Positions 35,217 through 47,055 of a stretch of DNA of 64,000 nt are shown one piece after another; the stretch's first letter is position 1; each line of letters opens with the position of its first letter. The notes beneath the pieces were generated by a model. The model was not told the DNA's origin. It made no database searches and worked only from the letters and a program-made list of their open reading frames with translations. The translations under genes were made by a program, and so were the position numbers. Source of the stretch: Beijerinckiaceae bacterium (GTDB lineage: Bacteria; Pseudomonadota; Alphaproteobacteria; Rhizobiales; Beijerinckiaceae); the NCBI GenBank assembly GCA_021324915.1, contig JAJPIC010000027.1, positions 124,001 to 188,000 on the forward strand, read 5' to 3'.

Positions 35217-35693
35217 TCACAGAAAATAAGACGGCCGGCGGGTGACGACCACCCCGGCGAGAATGTCATGCAGGCAGCGCTTGTCGTCGGACAGGAGCGA
35301 GATCAGGAAGATCGGCGGAAACATCCAGCTCAGGTAAAACAGCACGGCGTGCACCGCAGCATTGAGGAAGGGCACACGGCTCCCGTCCGTGCAGCGCATT
35401 TCGAGGTCCATGGCGTGCATGCCCGGCGTGGCCATGCGCGGGCCGGAAACTGTGAGCCCGTTATAGAAGAAGGCGACCAGGGGAAAGAGCGGCGGAACGA
35501 AAAAGAGCGACAGGCCGAGCGTGAAAATCACGAGCGCGAGCCAGATTACGAACGAGAGAATCGAAACGATGATAAAATCGATACCGAGCGCCAGAATGCG
35601 GCGGGTCCGCACGCCGGCAAGCGCCTGCGGCGGAAGGCTCACGTGAAAGAAGGTTGGGGCGCTTCGATCGAAACCGCCGATCGTGCTCATCAT
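35217..35693 (-). CDS. RDD family membrane protein
   Basis: 158 residues. 'RTRRILALGIDFIIVSILSFVIWLALVIF' contains the R and D residues of the RDD motif in the first helix. Two or three further hydrophobic segments follow ('LSLFFVPPLFPLVAFFYNGL', 'AAVHAVLFYLSWMFPPIFLISLL'), with 'PGMHAMDLEMR' and the family ending 'DDKRCLHDILAGVVVTRR'. Members are small inner-membrane proteins of mostly unknown function, sometimes linked to Na+ or solute transport. It lies upstream of bpt on the same strand, and the two may be transcribed together. Confidence 0.93.
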   Translation of the reverse strand: MMSTIGGFDRSAPTFFHVSLPPQALAGVRTRRILALGIDFIIVSILSFVIWLALVIFTLGLSLFFVPPLFPLVAFFYNGLTVSGPRMATPGMHAMDLEMRCTDGSRVPFLNAAVHAVLFYLSWMFPPIFLISLLSDDKRCLHDILAGVVVTRRPSYFL

Positions 35694-35820
35694 GCTCTCC
35701 TCAATCGAAGCCGGGCTTTCAGCTTAGCCGACGGCTGCGAGGAGATGTGGCGCCGAGCCGATCCGGAAACAAGAGGGGCGCCGTCCCGGCTGAATATGCG
35801 CCCCGCCTCTGACTCGACGT

Positions 35821-37840
35821 TTATCCTGCCGTTTCGAGCCAGTGCTTAGCCCGGCCGAGCGCGAGAAGCGGAAAAGAGTGCCGGTACATGTTGTAGCCGA
35901 GCAGGAATCCGCGCGACAGTTCGGTGCCTTGCCCGAGTTTTCTGCTGAGACCCTCGGCGTCGAGATTCATGCGGGCGCCGACGCCATATCCCGGAAAACC
36001 GGTACCCGTATAGTAGCGCTCGTCCCACGTGCCGCTTTCGTCCTGGTTCTTGATGAGAAAATCGACGCCCTTGCGGATCGGGGCGGCATGGTCCGAACTA
36101 TTCACCGCGAGCAGCGACATCAGCCCCCAGGCGGTTTGCGAGGGCGTGCTGGGACCGGTGCCGCGCAATTTCGGATCCATATAGGAGGCGCAGGTCTCGC
36201 CCCAGCCGCCGTCCGGATTTTGCTTCGAGGCGAGCCAATCGGCGGCGCGCCGGACGTAGTCCTGGCCCATGTCCTCCCCGATTGCTTCGAGCGCCGGCAG
36301 CACCGCCGCCGTCCCATAGATATGATTGACGCCCCAGCGGCCGAACCAGCTTCCGTCCTCCTCCTGTTCGGCGCGCAGGAAGGCCAATCCCTTGGCAACG
36401 GCCGGATGGTCCTTCGTAAATCCGAGCGCGCCCAAAGCCTCTAGAACGTGGCCCGTCACGTCGGCGCTCGGCGGATCGAGCGCTTCGCCGAAATTGCAGA
36501 AGGGGATCTTGGAAATGATCTCCTTGTCATTGTCCTTGTCGAAGGCGCCCCAGCCGCCCGAGCGCGATTGCATGGCAAGCGTCCAGGCGACCCCTCGTTC
36601 GATCGCCGTCTCGATCCGCTCGCGGAGCGCCGGCTCGGCGCTGCCCCGAATTCTTCCCAACATAAGCAAGGCGACGGCGGTGTCGTCGATGTCCGGGTAA
36701 TAGAGATTGGCGCGTTCGAACGCCCAGCCGCCCGAGACTGTGTTCTTGACCGTGATCGACCAATCGCCTGGCCAGTCGACCTGTTTTTGCAGGACCCAGT
36801 CGAGCGCCTTCCGCATGGAAGGCGAGCTCTTGAGCGGAGAACCCGCCTCGTGCATTGCGAGCAGAGCGAGCAACGTGTCCCACTGGCGACTCGCTGGCTT
36901 GGATATGAGTGACGCCATCGCGCTCATAGCTCCAATGATCGCTCAGAGTGGAAATGCCCTTGGCGAGCACGGGATGATCGAGCGCATAGCCCTCGACGTG
37001 CAGCGCGATGAGCGCGTAGATCCAGGGCGGCTGAATTCCGCCCCAGGCGCCATCGGCGTCCTGATGCTTGATGACCCATTCGAGGCAAAGCTTGATCGCG
37101 TTCTCGCGCCCTGGCGTCAGGCGCGCGTTCTGCAGCGCATGCAGGATCCTGTCGACCTTGAGGAAAATCCATTCGAGCGAGAGAAAGTCCGCGTCTTTGA
37201 CCGGCGTGTAGAAATCAAAATTTTCATAACCGTCGGGAAAGAGCTCATCGAGCCGACCACAGGGAAGCGGAAAGACGGCACGGCGCGCCGAGATGACCGT
37301 CAGAGGCACGAAGGTTGCCCGCGCCCATTGCGCGAAATTATAGATGTTGAATGGAAACCAACGCGGAAACCGGATGACTTCAGGCGGAACATTAGGCGTC
37401 GCCTGCCAGGGCCAAATGCCCAGCATTGCAAGCCAATAGCGGGTGAAGACGCGAACCTTGCGCAAGCCGCCGTTCTGTAGGATCCAATTGCGCGCCTTCG
37501 TCATCACCGGATCGCTGGGCGACAACCCCTTGAGGCGCAGCGCGACATAGGATTCGACGGTGGAATTGATATCGCCGCCAGTCGCGCCCGGATAGGTCTC
37601 CCAGGCGCCGTCCGGCCGCTGCCCTTTCAGGATCGCGCGGACAAGCCCATCTTCCATCGGCAGTTTGATACCGAGAATATGGCTGGCCATGAGCCACTCG
37701 GCTTCCATGCAGCAATTGGTTTCGATCATTCCGACCCAGAAGCCCTCGGGCTCCTGATGGGCATCGAGCCAGCGCACAGCCGCCTTCACGGCCTCGTCGA
37801 TCGGGGCGAGGCGGTTCATGCTTTTGGTTTGCATCGACAT
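35821..37840 (-). pseudogene. shc: Squalene-hopene cyclase split by a 2-nt deletion
   Basis: Two adjoining frames give one SHC. The first (ATG 37840, to about codon 320) runs MSMQTKSMNR...'GFWVGMIETNCCMEAEWLM'...'DADGAWGGIQPPW'...'THIQASESPV'. The second (from about 36882) continues 'WDTLLALLAMHEAG'...'YYPDIDDTAVALLML' (catalytic DxDDTA)...'NPDGGWGETCASY'...'GTGFPG' to 35821. The normal joint reads S-P-V-W-D-T-L-L, needing GTGTGG where the sequence has GTGG: one TG unit is missing at about 36881-36884. Joined length would be about 673 residues, as usual, with QW motifs intact. SHC cyclises squalene to hopene/diplopterol for membrane hopanoids. Without frame correction the active-site half is not made. 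Either real inactivation or a sequencing error. Confidence 0.9.
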
Positions 37841-38041
37841 GGCTACTCGTCAGATAGGCTGCGCCTTGGGATAGGACGAATCTAGGTTCCTCGACCGGCT
37901 CGTCGAGGACGAACCGACCCCTCGCGCGAATTGAAAGATCAGCAAGTTCAAAGCGAAGGGGTAAACGCAGGCGGCCCCTGAGGCAAGTGCGACACCGCAC
38001 CCGAAAGCGGCTCTCGAAAGAACATAAAACTTATCAATGAT

Positions 38042-40210
<2,169 letters not shown>

Positions 40211-40214
<4 letters not shown>

Positions 40215-40663
40215 AATTGTTCGGCTCCGTCGATCGCGGTGCGGAACGGCCGGCGCCTGGCTCGGCCATTCGGCTCGAAAATCCGCGGGCGAACCTGACG
40301 CATACGCCTTGGGGATCGATCCTCGTCATTTTTATGCGCCTGCTGGCCTGCCTTTGGATCTGCCAGGGGCTTGCTGCTTGGGCCCGCGTCCTCCTGCCCG
40401 ACCAGACCCTCTTCGCCACTCTGCCGGGCGCCACCTCGGCGGCGGTCATCTTCTTCGCGATCGCCGATCTTGTCGCCGGCGTCGGCCTCTGGCTCGCAAC
40501 GCCCTGGGGTGGTGCCCTCTGGCTCTTTGCCGCGAGTTCTCAGATCTTTGTCGCGATCGCGATCAAGAACTCGATTTCCCTTGTCTGGATCGGCCTCGAT
40601 GTCTTTTTGATCGCGATCTATTTCTTCCTCACCTACAAGGCCGGAGAGGTGCGCGAGCCGTAA
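40211..40663 (+). CDS. Small polytopic membrane protein (DUF6163-like)
   Basis: 150 residues from ATG 40211, overlapping the upstream stop (ATGA). Four hydrophobic segments: 'ILVIFMRLLACLWICQGLAAWARVLL', 'SAAVIFFAIADLVAGVGLWL', 'GGALWLFAASSQIFVAIAI' and 'ISLVWIGLDVFLIAIYFFLTY'. The short hydrophilic N-terminus (about 40 residues) is probably cytoplasmic. I recognise the pattern from hypothetical membrane proteins of Rhizobiales that sit upstream of the MarR-type regulator LdtR; function unknown. Expression is coupled to the CoA hydrolase gene. Confidence 0.8.
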
Positions 40664-40927
40664 ATACAAGCTTTCCGGCGCGCTCTTGCAGCAGAGGCAT
40701 AGATGTTACTTGCGCCTTTCCAAGTGTCTTTCTTTGATCCAGGCGCATAATTATAGGTTAACGATCTCAATTCTTAAGCATCCTTATCGTAAAGATCAAA
40801 TTGAATTCAAGATTGATTCACTCCAATTGCTAAACCTATGATTCAGCTTGTTACTTAAACTCGTTTTCATTGGCGGGCATTATAGATCATCTCTCATGAG
40901 CCGCGGCATGGGGAGGCTCGTTTTGAA

Positions 40928-41455
40928 ATGAAGGGACTGGTCATGAACAGCGTTCTCAAGACCGACGTCGCTCAGGCGCGCGCGGGGCGGGTGGCCGAAG
41001 TGAGGCCGGCCTATATCGAGGCGCTCACACTCGTCGAGCGCCTGCATCGGCGCTTGCTCGACGTTATCAAGGATGAATTCGATCGGCGGGGGCGCAGCGA
41101 CGTCAATTCGGTGCAGGCGCTGCTGCTCTATAATATCGGCGACAAGGAACTGACCGCCGGCGAATTGCGTACGCGCGGCTATTATTTGGGGTCGAACGTT
41201 TCCTACAACGTCAAGAAGCTCGTGGAGATGAACTATCTCCATCATGCGCGTTCGCGTCTCGACCGGCGTTCGGTGCGCATCAGCCTGACGCCGAAGGGTA
41301 AGGAAGTGCATGACATTGTCGCCGCGCTTTACGATAAGCATGTGCTGACGGTCGAGCAGATCGGCGGGATTTCGCTCGACGAATTCAACCGGCTCAATCA
41401 ATCCTTGAACCGGCTCGAGCGGTTCTGGACCGATCAGATCCGCTTTCGCCTCTGA
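40928..41455 (+). CDS. ldtR: MarR-family transcriptional regulator LdtR
   Basis: 175 residues; ATG 40943 (MNSVLKTD), with AAGGGA 6 nt upstream, is an equally likely start. The winged helix is 'VNSVQALLLYNIGDKELTAGELRTRGYYLGSNVSYNVKKLVEMNYLHHARSRLDRRSVRISLTPKGKEV'. The recognition helix 'LGSNVSYNVKKLVEM' and the wing 'SRLDRRSVRISLT' are clear. In Liberibacter and Sinorhizobium, LdtR activates the L,D-transpeptidase gene ldtP; here the next gene is such a transpeptidase, supporting the name. The 264-nt region before it is unusually AT-rich for this window and probably holds its promoter. A strong terminator follows. Confidence 0.9.
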   Translation: MKGLVMNSVLKTDVAQARAGRVAEVRPAYIEALTLVERLHRRLLDVIKDEFDRRGRSDVNSVQALLLYNIGDKELTAGELRTRGYYLGSNVSYNVKKLVEMNYLHHARSRLDRRSVRISLTPKGKEVHDIVAALYDKHVLTVEQIGGISLDEFNRLNQSLNRLERFWTDQIRFRL

Positions 41456-41478
41456 ATTGATCGTCTTGCGCCAAGTCG

Positions 41479-41512
41479 CGGCGCATCCCCGCGGGGGATG
41501 CGCCGACTTTTT
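41479..41512 (+). terminator. Intrinsic terminator after ldtR
   Basis: CGGCGCATCCCC (41479-41490), loop GCG, GGGGATGCGCCG (41494-41505), then AC and TTTTT. A 12-bp perfect stem with a T-run 24 nt after the ldtR stop. It separates ldtR from the following gene, which must have its own promoter in 41513-41807. Confidence 0.92.
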
Positions 41513-41807
41513 GCTTATTTTTCGCGCAATTCGCTTTCCTGAACACTTCGCTTTCGCGCGATCATCGCAATGAATTGACTGCCGGTCGCGTGCGCGGAAG
41601 GGGGAATCACCTTAGCATGCCCGGCGTGGGAGGCAGGCTGCGCGGCTCTTCGCCCGCCGCACGCCTGCGCCACAAAATCGCCGCCCATTTGGGCCCTTTT
41701 AACCAAGGCAATAAATCATCATCGGACGAGCCGGCGTTCGGCAGGTCTAGGTCCAATCGATCCGCGGAAAGCGCCGGGGTCCGATTGACGGAATTTCGGA
41801 GTTCGCA
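41513..41807. other. Intergenic region before ldtP
   Basis: About 295 nt between the ldtR terminator and the TTG start of the transpeptidase. No coding pattern is seen on either strand. Only the GGAG ribosome site at 41798-41801 is clear. A promoter responding to LdtR is expected here, but no convincing operator palindrome was found by eye. Confidence 0.5.
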
Positions 41808-43241
41808 TTGAGGCGGCATTCATTCCTCCCTTCAAGGGTTTTTCGCGCGGGCCGGGTTTTTGCTTTTGCGGCGATCGCATCTGCCGCGGCGTTCGGCGCC
41901 TGCGGCTATGCCTTCGCCGAGGATTTGTTCGGCAATCAGGCGGAATGGGCGCAGAGCTACGATGCCGACGAACATCTTGCCGTCCATCGTTCTTCGACTC
42001 CGGTGCTGTCGCCCGATACGTTCACCGCGACGGAACAGGCGGCCGAGCGCTATCGGCAGATCGCCGCCAACGGCGGCTGGCCGCAGGTGCCCTCCGACCG
42101 CAAGCTGCGGCTCGGTTCGGAAGGGGATGCCGTTGCCACTTTACGCCGCCGGCTTTCGATCACGGGCGACCTCGATCCCACTGCCGGAACGTCTCCTGTC
42201 TTCGACTCTTTCGTAGAGGCCGGCGTCAAGCGCTTCCAGGCCCGTAACGGACTCAATCAGACAGGCGTCGTCGATAAGGATACGTTCGCCGCGCTGAACG
42301 TGCCCGCCGATGTTCGGCTGCGCCAGCTCGAGATCAATATCGTGAGGCTCAAGGCCTATTCAGGCAATTTGGGCGAGCGTTTCGTCGTCGCCAATATTCC
42401 CGCGGCCGCCGTCGAGACCGTCGAGAATGGTGTTGTCGTCACCCATCATATCGCCGGGGTCGGGCGCATCGACCGGCAATCGCCGGTGATGATGACCAAG
42501 GCGACCGAGATCAATTTCAATCCCTATTGGACGGTGCCGGTCTCGATCATCCGCAAGGATCTCATCCCGCGCATGCAGGCCAATCCGAATTATCTCACCC
42601 AGCACAAGATCCGCATCTTCGACCGGAACGGCAACGAGCTGCAGCCGAATCAGATCGACTGGAACTCGGACGAGGCGGTCAATTACAAGTTCCGTCAGGA
42701 CACCGGCGAGGACTTGAATTCGCTGGGCGTCGTGCGGATCAACATCCCCAATCCTTACGGCGTCTATATGCACGATACGCCGGAGAAGGGCATTTTCGGC
42801 GACGATTACCGGTTCATCTCTTCGGGCTGCATCCGCGTCCAGGATGTGCGCGACTACGTCGCCTGGCTGCTCAAGGATACGCCGGGCTGGGACCGCCAGC
42901 ATATCGACGACGTCATCCGCTCCGGCCAGCAGGTCGACGTGAAGCTCCCCGAACCGGTGCCGGTCTATTGGGTCTATATTACCGCTTGGGCTACGCCGGA
43001 CGGGATCGTCCAGTTCCGCGACGATATTTATCAGCGCGACGGTCTGAGCTCGATCGCCTCGGCGCAAATGCCGGTTCAGATGCCGGGCGCGCCACCTCCG
43101 CCGACCCAGCCGGTTTCAACCGAATCTCCAGCTCCGCCGCCCCAGGAAGTGCCGCAGGCGCCCTCGCAGCAGCAGGATTGGTCGCCCAGCCAGGATATAG
43201 ACCAGCAGCCGCTGCCGCCGATGGACGGTCAGCAGCAATAG
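41808..43241 (+). CDS. ldtP: L,D-transpeptidase (YcbB-like; LdtP)
   Basis: 477 residues. TTG start at 41808 with GGAG 6 nt upstream; no ATG fits. Signal peptide 'VFRAGRVFAFAAIASAAAFGACGYAFA'. Peptidoglycan-binding domain (about 95-165) with 'LRLGSEGDAVATLRRRL' and 'VKRFQARNGLNQTGVVDKDTFAAL'. YkuD catalytic domain (about 190-375) with 'HHIAGVGRIDRQSPVMMTKATEINFNPYWTVP', 'YGVYMHDTPEKGIFGDDYR' and 'ISSGCIRVQDVRDYVAWLL' (catalytic Cys341, His and Arg present). The C-terminal 60 residues are Pro/Gln rich and probably disordered. It forms 3-3 crosslinks or attaches proteins to peptidoglycan. Adjacent LdtR is the expected activator. Confidence 0.93.
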   Translation: MRRHSFLPSRVFRAGRVFAFAAIASAAAFGACGYAFAEDLFGNQAEWAQSYDADEHLAVHRSSTPVLSPDTFTATEQAAERYRQIAANGGWPQVPSDRKLRLGSEGDAVATLRRRLSITGDLDPTAGTSPVFDSFVEAGVKRFQARNGLNQTGVVDKDTFAALNVPADVRLRQLEINIVRLKAYSGNLGERFVVANIPAAAVETVENGVVVTHHIAGVGRIDRQSPVMMTKATEINFNPYWTVPVSIIRKDLIPRMQANPNYLTQHKIRIFDRNGNELQPNQIDWNSDEAVNYKFRQDTGEDLNSLGVVRINIPNPYGVYMHDTPEKGIFGDDYRFISSGCIRVQDVRDYVAWLLKDTPGWDRQHIDDVIRSGQQVDVKLPEPVPVYWVYITAWATPDGIVQFRDDIYQRDGLSSIASAQMPVQMPGAPPPPTQPVSTESPAPPPQEVPQAPSQQQDWSPSQDIDQQPLPPMDGQQQ

Positions 43242-43283
43242 CGCGGCGCAAGCGCGCATTGCGGCGCATGGTGCCTCCCTCCT

Positions 43284-43307
43284 AAGAAGGCAAATTCCTG
43301 CCTTCTT
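43284..43307. terminator. Hairpin after ldtP
   Basis: AAGAAGGCA-AATTCC-TGCCTTCTT, a 9-bp perfect stem 43 nt after the transpeptidase stop. No T-run follows, so it may be a weak or rho-assisted terminator or an mRNA 3' end stabiliser. Confidence 0.45.
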
Positions 43308-43396
43308 CACGCTGGCAGATCGGCATGCTAAGTGCAGGTCGAGGCTTACCCTGCCCGTGCGCATTCCGTCACGCCGCTATTCAAGGTGCGTAGCTC

Positions 43397-44698
43397 ATGA
43401 CCCAGTCCGAAGCCGGCGCTCACGCAGCGTCCAATTCTTTCTTTTCCGCTTCTCTCGCCGCCTCCGATCCGGAAATCGCCGCCGCCATCGACAAGGAGCT
43501 TGGCCGCCAGAGAAACGAGATCGAGCTCATCGCCTCGGAGAACATCGTCTCGAAGGCGGTGCTGGAAGCGCAGGGCTCGATCCTCACCAATAAATATGCC
43601 GAGGGCTATCCTGGCCGGCGCTACTACGGCGGCTGCCAATATGTCGATATCGTCGAGACGCTCGCGATCGAGCGCCTCTGCCGGCTGTTCGATTGCAAGT
43701 TCGCCAATGTTCAGCCGAATTCCGGAAGTCAGGCCAACCAGGCCGTGTTTCTCGCTCTGCTTCAGCCGGGCGACACGTTCATGGGCCTCGATCTCGCCGC
43801 GGGCGGGCATCTGACACATGGCTCGCCGGTCAATCTCTCTGGCCGCTGGTTCAAGCCCGTGTCGTATGGCGTGCGCCGCGACGATAATCGCATCGACATG
43901 GAAGCGGTCGCCCGGCTCGCCGAGGAGCACCGGCCGAAGCTCATCATCGCCGGCGGCTCGGCCTATCCGCGTTTCTGGGAATTCGAGAAGTTCCGGCAGA
44001 TCGCCGATTCGATCGGCGCCTATTTCTTCGTCGATATGGCGCATTTCGCCGGACTCGTTGCGGGCGGCGTGCATCCTTCGCCGTTCCCGCATGCGCATGT
44101 CGCGACCTCGACCACGCACAAGACCTTGCGCGGGCCGCGCGGCGGCATCGTGCTGACCAATGATCCGGAGATCGCCAAGAAGATCAACTCGGCGGTCTTC
44201 CCGGGCCTGCAAGGCGGCCCGCTCGAACATGTCATCGCCGGCAAGGCGGTGGCCTTCGGCGAGGCGCTGCGGCCGAGCTTCAAGGTCTATGCCCGCCAAG
44301 TCGTGGAGAACGCCAAAGCGCTCGCCGCCACGATCGTCGAGGGTGGCTTTGCCATCACCACGGGTGGGACGGACAACCACTTGATGCTCGTCGATTTGCG
44401 CCCGAAGAACCTCACCGGCAAAGCCGCCGAGGCGGCGCTTTCGCGCGCACATATCACCTGCAACAAGAACGGCGTGCCTTTCGACACGGCAAGCCCGATG
44501 GTCACCTCCGGTGTCAGGCTCGGAACGCCGGCCGGAACTTCGCGCGGCTTCGGCGTTGCCGAATTCAAGAAGATCGGCGAATTGATCATCGAGTGTCTCG
44601 ACGGTCTCGCAAAGAACGGCGATGCCGCCAATGCGGCTGTCGAGGCGGGCGTCAAAGCCAAGGTCGAAGAGCTGACGCAACGCTTCCCGATCTATTGA
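43397..44698 (+). CDS. glyA: Serine hydroxymethyltransferase
   Basis: 433 residues. GlyA interconverts serine and glycine with tetrahydrofolate; in serine-cycle methylotrophs it is also central to carbon assimilation. Conserved: '[38 protein letters not shown]', '[15 protein letters not shown]', 'HGSPVNLSG', '[19 protein letters not shown]', the PLP-Lys motif '[13 protein letters not shown]' and '[13 protein letters not shown]'. It is followed after 9 nt by nrdR and heads the glyA-nrdR-ribD-ribE-ribH-nusB-thiL group, a common alphaproteobacterial order. Confidence 0.98.
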   Translation: MTQSEAGAHAASNSFFSASLAASDPEIAAAIDKELGRQRNEIELIASENIVSKAVLEAQGSILTNKYAEGYPGRRYYGGCQYVDIVETLAIERLCRLFDCKFANVQPNSGSQANQAVFLALLQPGDTFMGLDLAAGGHLTHGSPVNLSGRWFKPVSYGVRRDDNRIDMEAVARLAEEHRPKLIIAGGSAYPRFWEFEKFRQIADSIGAYFFVDMAHFAGLVAGGVHPSPFPHAHVATSTTHKTLRGPRGGIVLTNDPEIAKKINSAVFPGLQGGPLEHVIAGKAVAFGEALRPSFKVYARQVVENAKALAATIVEGGFAITTGGTDNHLMLVDLRPKNLTGKAAEAALSRAHITCNKNGVPFDTASPMVTSGVRLGTPAGTSRGFGVAEFKKIGELIIECLDGLAKNGDAANAAVEAGVKAKVEELTQRFPIY

Positions 44699-44707
44699 GG
44701 AGCCTCG

Positions 44708-45202
44708 ATGAGGTGCCCTTATTGCGGCAGTCTCGAAACGCAAGTGAAGGACTCGCGCCCGACTGAGGACGCCTCGTCGATTCGCCGCCGCCGCGTCTGT
44801 CCCGATTGCGGCGGCCGTTTCACGACCTTCGAGCGCGTGCAATTGCGCGAGCTCACCGTCGTCAAAAAATCCGGCCGGCGCGTACCCTTCGATCGCGACA
44901 AGCTGATGCGCTCGGTCGAGATCGCCTTGCGTAAGCGCCCGGTCGATCCCGAGCGCGTCGAGCGCATGGTCAGCGGCATCGTGCGCCAGCTGGAAAGCCA
45001 GGGCGAGGCGGAGATCCAGAGCGACCGGATCGGCGAATTGGTCATGGAAGGCCTGCGCTCGCTCGACAGCGTCGCCTATGTGCGCTTTGCCTCCGTCTAT
45101 CGCAATTTCCGCGAAGCGCGCGACTTCAACACCCTGATCGACGAGCTCTCGCAAGGCGCGCCGGACGAGCCGCGCCCGGCGAAGTCCAAGCTCCAGGCAT
45201 GA
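44708..45202 (+). CDS. nrdR: Transcriptional repressor NrdR
   Basis: 164 residues. N-terminal zinc ribbon '[17 protein letters not shown]' and '[20 protein letters not shown]' with four Cys, then an ATP-cone ('[30 protein letters not shown]'). It senses (d)ATP and represses ribonucleotide reductase genes. GGAG stands upstream in the short gap after glyA. It overlaps ribD by 4 nt (ATGA). Confidence 0.98.
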   Translation: MRCPYCGSLETQVKDSRPTEDASSIRRRRVCPDCGGRFTTFERVQLRELTVVKKSGRRVPFDRDKLMRSVEIALRKRPVDPERVERMVSGIVRQLESQGEAEIQSDRIGELVMEGLRSLDSVAYVRFASVYRNFREARDFNTLIDELSQGAPDEPRPAKSKLQA

Positions 45203-46326
45203 GCGGAACGCCGCGTTCTTCCGCCAAGGAAGACGAGCGCTTCATGGCGGCGGCGCTCAACCTCGCCCGGCGAGGGCTCGGCCGCACCGCTCCCAATCCC
45301 GCTGTCGGTGCGCTCATTGTCAAAGAGGGTGCCGTGATCGGGCGGGGTGCTACGGGGGAAGGCGGGCGCCCGCATGCCGAGACGCTTGCGATCCGCGAAG
45401 CCGGGGCCGCCGCTGCGGGCGCAACGCTCTACGTGACGCTCGAGCCTTGCAGCCATCACGGCAAGACGCCGCCTTGCGCTGATGCGATCGTCGCAGTCGG
45501 GATTGCCAGAGTCGTGTCGACCATCGAGGATCCTGATCCGCGCGTCGCCGGCTCGGGGTTCCAGCGTCTGCGCGATGCCGGGATTGCCGTTGCGACGGGC
45601 GTGCTGGCCGAAGCGGCGCTGCGCGCCAATCTCGGCCATGTTCTGCGCGTGCGGCGCAGGCGGCCCATGGTAACGCTCAAACTCGCCGAGACCGCCGATC
45701 TCTACGCCGCCGGGCCGGCTGGCGCGCCGCGCCTGATGATCACCGGCGCACCGGCCAACGCGCGCGTGCACATATTGCGCGCCATGTATGATGCCGTGAT
45801 GATCGGGGCCGGTACGGCGATTGCCGATGATCCCATGCTGAACGTGCGTCTGCCCGGGGTCGAAGATCGCAAGCCTTTGCGGGTCGTGCTCGATTCGCAT
45901 CTCGATCTTCCCATGCACGCGCGGCTCGTGACGAGCGCGCGCGAATATCCGACGCTCGTCATCGCCGGCGAGGGCGCCTCGACCGAAGCTGGCGCGCGGC
46001 TGCTCGAGGCTAACGTCGAAATCGAGCGCGTCGCTTGGGACAGCGCCGGGCATGCCGATCTTGCCGCGGCGCTCGCCGTTTTGGGCGCGCGCGGCATAAC
46101 GCGCGTCCTCTGCGAAGGTGGGCCCTCGCTCGCCGCAGCACTCGTTGCGCGCAATCTCGCCGACGAAATCCTGCTTTTGCGCAGCGACAAGCCGCTCGGC
46201 GCAGCGGGCAAGCCCGCGCTCGACGCTTCAAGCCGCGCGGCGCTTGCCGATACGAGCCGCTACCGGCTTGCGGAAAACGGACGGCTCGGCGAGGATTCTT
46301 ATCTGCGTTACGAACGGGTGCTTTGA
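45199..46326 (+). CDS. ribD: Bifunctional riboflavin deaminase/reductase RibD
   Basis: 375 residues. Deaminase domain (about 10-150): '[27 protein letters not shown]', zinc site 'PHAETLAI' and '[17 protein letters not shown]'. Reductase domain (about 155-375): '[12 protein letters not shown]', '[18 protein letters not shown]', '[18 protein letters not shown]' and '[17 protein letters not shown]'. It carries out the second and third steps of riboflavin synthesis. It is followed after 3 nt by ribE. No FMN riboswitch is seen before this gene, as it lies inside the glyA-nrdR operon. Confidence 0.98.
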   Translation: MSGTPRSSAKEDERFMAAALNLARRGLGRTAPNPAVGALIVKEGAVIGRGATGEGGRPHAETLAIREAGAAAAGATLYVTLEPCSHHGKTPPCADAIVAVGIARVVSTIEDPDPRVAGSGFQRLRDAGIAVATGVLAEAALRANLGHVLRVRRRRPMVTLKLAETADLYAAGPAGAPRLMITGAPANARVHILRAMYDAVMIGAGTAIADDPMLNVRLPGVEDRKPLRVVLDSHLDLPMHARLVTSAREYPTLVIAGEGASTEAGARLLEANVEIERVAWDSAGHADLAAALAVLGARGITRVLCEGGPSLAAALVARNLADEILLLRSDKPLGAAGKPALDASSRAALADTSRYRLAENGRLGEDSYLRYERVL

Positions 46327-46329
46327 ATT

Positions 46330-46929
46330 ATGTTCACCGGTCTCATCAGCATGGTCGGAAGGATCGAAGAAATCGAGCCGCGCGGCGAATTGAAACGGGC
46401 GCGGATCTCTTGTTCCGCACCGCCGGAGGACATTTCTGTCGGCGCCTCGATCGCCTGCAATGGGCCGTGCCTTACGGTTGCCGCTTGCGGCGCCGACGCC
46501 GAAACCTGGTTCGAGATCGACGTCGGCGCCGAGACTCTGGCACGCACCACGGCGCGCAATTGGCGCGTCGGCACCAAGCTCAATCTCGAACGTTCGCTCA
46601 AGATCGGCGACGAGCTCGGCGGCCATTGGGTGACGGGACATGTCGATGGCGTCGCTAAGATCCGAGGCATCGACGCGTTCGACGGAATGAAGCGCTTCGC
46701 GATCGAGGCGCCGCCGCACCTCTGCCGATTCATTGCCGTCAAAGGCTCCGTGGCGCTCGATGGAACTTCGCTGACCGTCAACGACGTCAAGGGCGATTGC
46801 TTTTCGATCCTGCTCATCCCGCATACTCTGGCGGTGACCACTTGGGATGAGAGACAGGTCGGCGACGAGCTCAATATCGAAGTCGATCTCATTGCGCGCT
46901 ATGCCGCGCGGCTGCTCGAGCTCGATTAG
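46330..46929 (+). CDS. ribE: Riboflavin synthase (alpha subunit)
   Basis: 199 residues formed by two similar lumazine-binding barrels: 'MFTGLISMVGRIEEIE...GASIACNGPCLTV' and 'GGHWVTGHVDGVAKI...FIAVKGSVALDGTSLTVNDV'. It dismutates two molecules of 6,7-dimethyl-8-ribityllumazine to riboflavin. The MFTG start and standard length are typical. It lies between ribD (3-nt gap) and ribH (126-nt gap). A ribB/ribA gene often found between ribE and ribH in other bacteria is absent here. Confidence 0.98.
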   Translation: MFTGLISMVGRIEEIEPRGELKRARISCSAPPEDISVGASIACNGPCLTVAACGADAETWFEIDVGAETLARTTARNWRVGTKLNLERSLKIGDELGGHWVTGHVDGVAKIRGIDAFDGMKRFAIEAPPHLCRFIAVKGSVALDGTSLTVNDVKGDCFSILLIPHTLAVTTWDERQVGDELNIEVDLIARYAARLLELD

Positions 46930-47055
46930 CCGAAATTCCGAGCGATCGGTGGACCAGGGCGGCGCATCGCCGCGATGCGGCAGGCGTTCTCCTCGGGGTG
47001 CCGCTTGCAGCACGAGATGCGGCTTGTTAGTCAGGCCGCCGCAGGAACAGGGACA

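Noticed and set aside
36870-36900. Programmed ribosomal frameshift in shc
   Set aside because: No slippery heptamer or downstream structure was evident, the family is not known to use frameshifting, and the lesion is simply one missing TG unit at a conserved codon pair.
37888-37909. TCCTCGAC-CGGCTC-GTCGAGGA hairpin upstream of shc as terminator
   Set aside because: It has no T-run on either strand and lies between divergently/leader placed sequences, so no function could be assigned.
46930-47055. FMN riboswitch in the rib cluster
   Set aside because: The gap between ribE and ribH is too short and lacks the conserved RFN helices; none was seen before ribD either, which overlaps nrdR.
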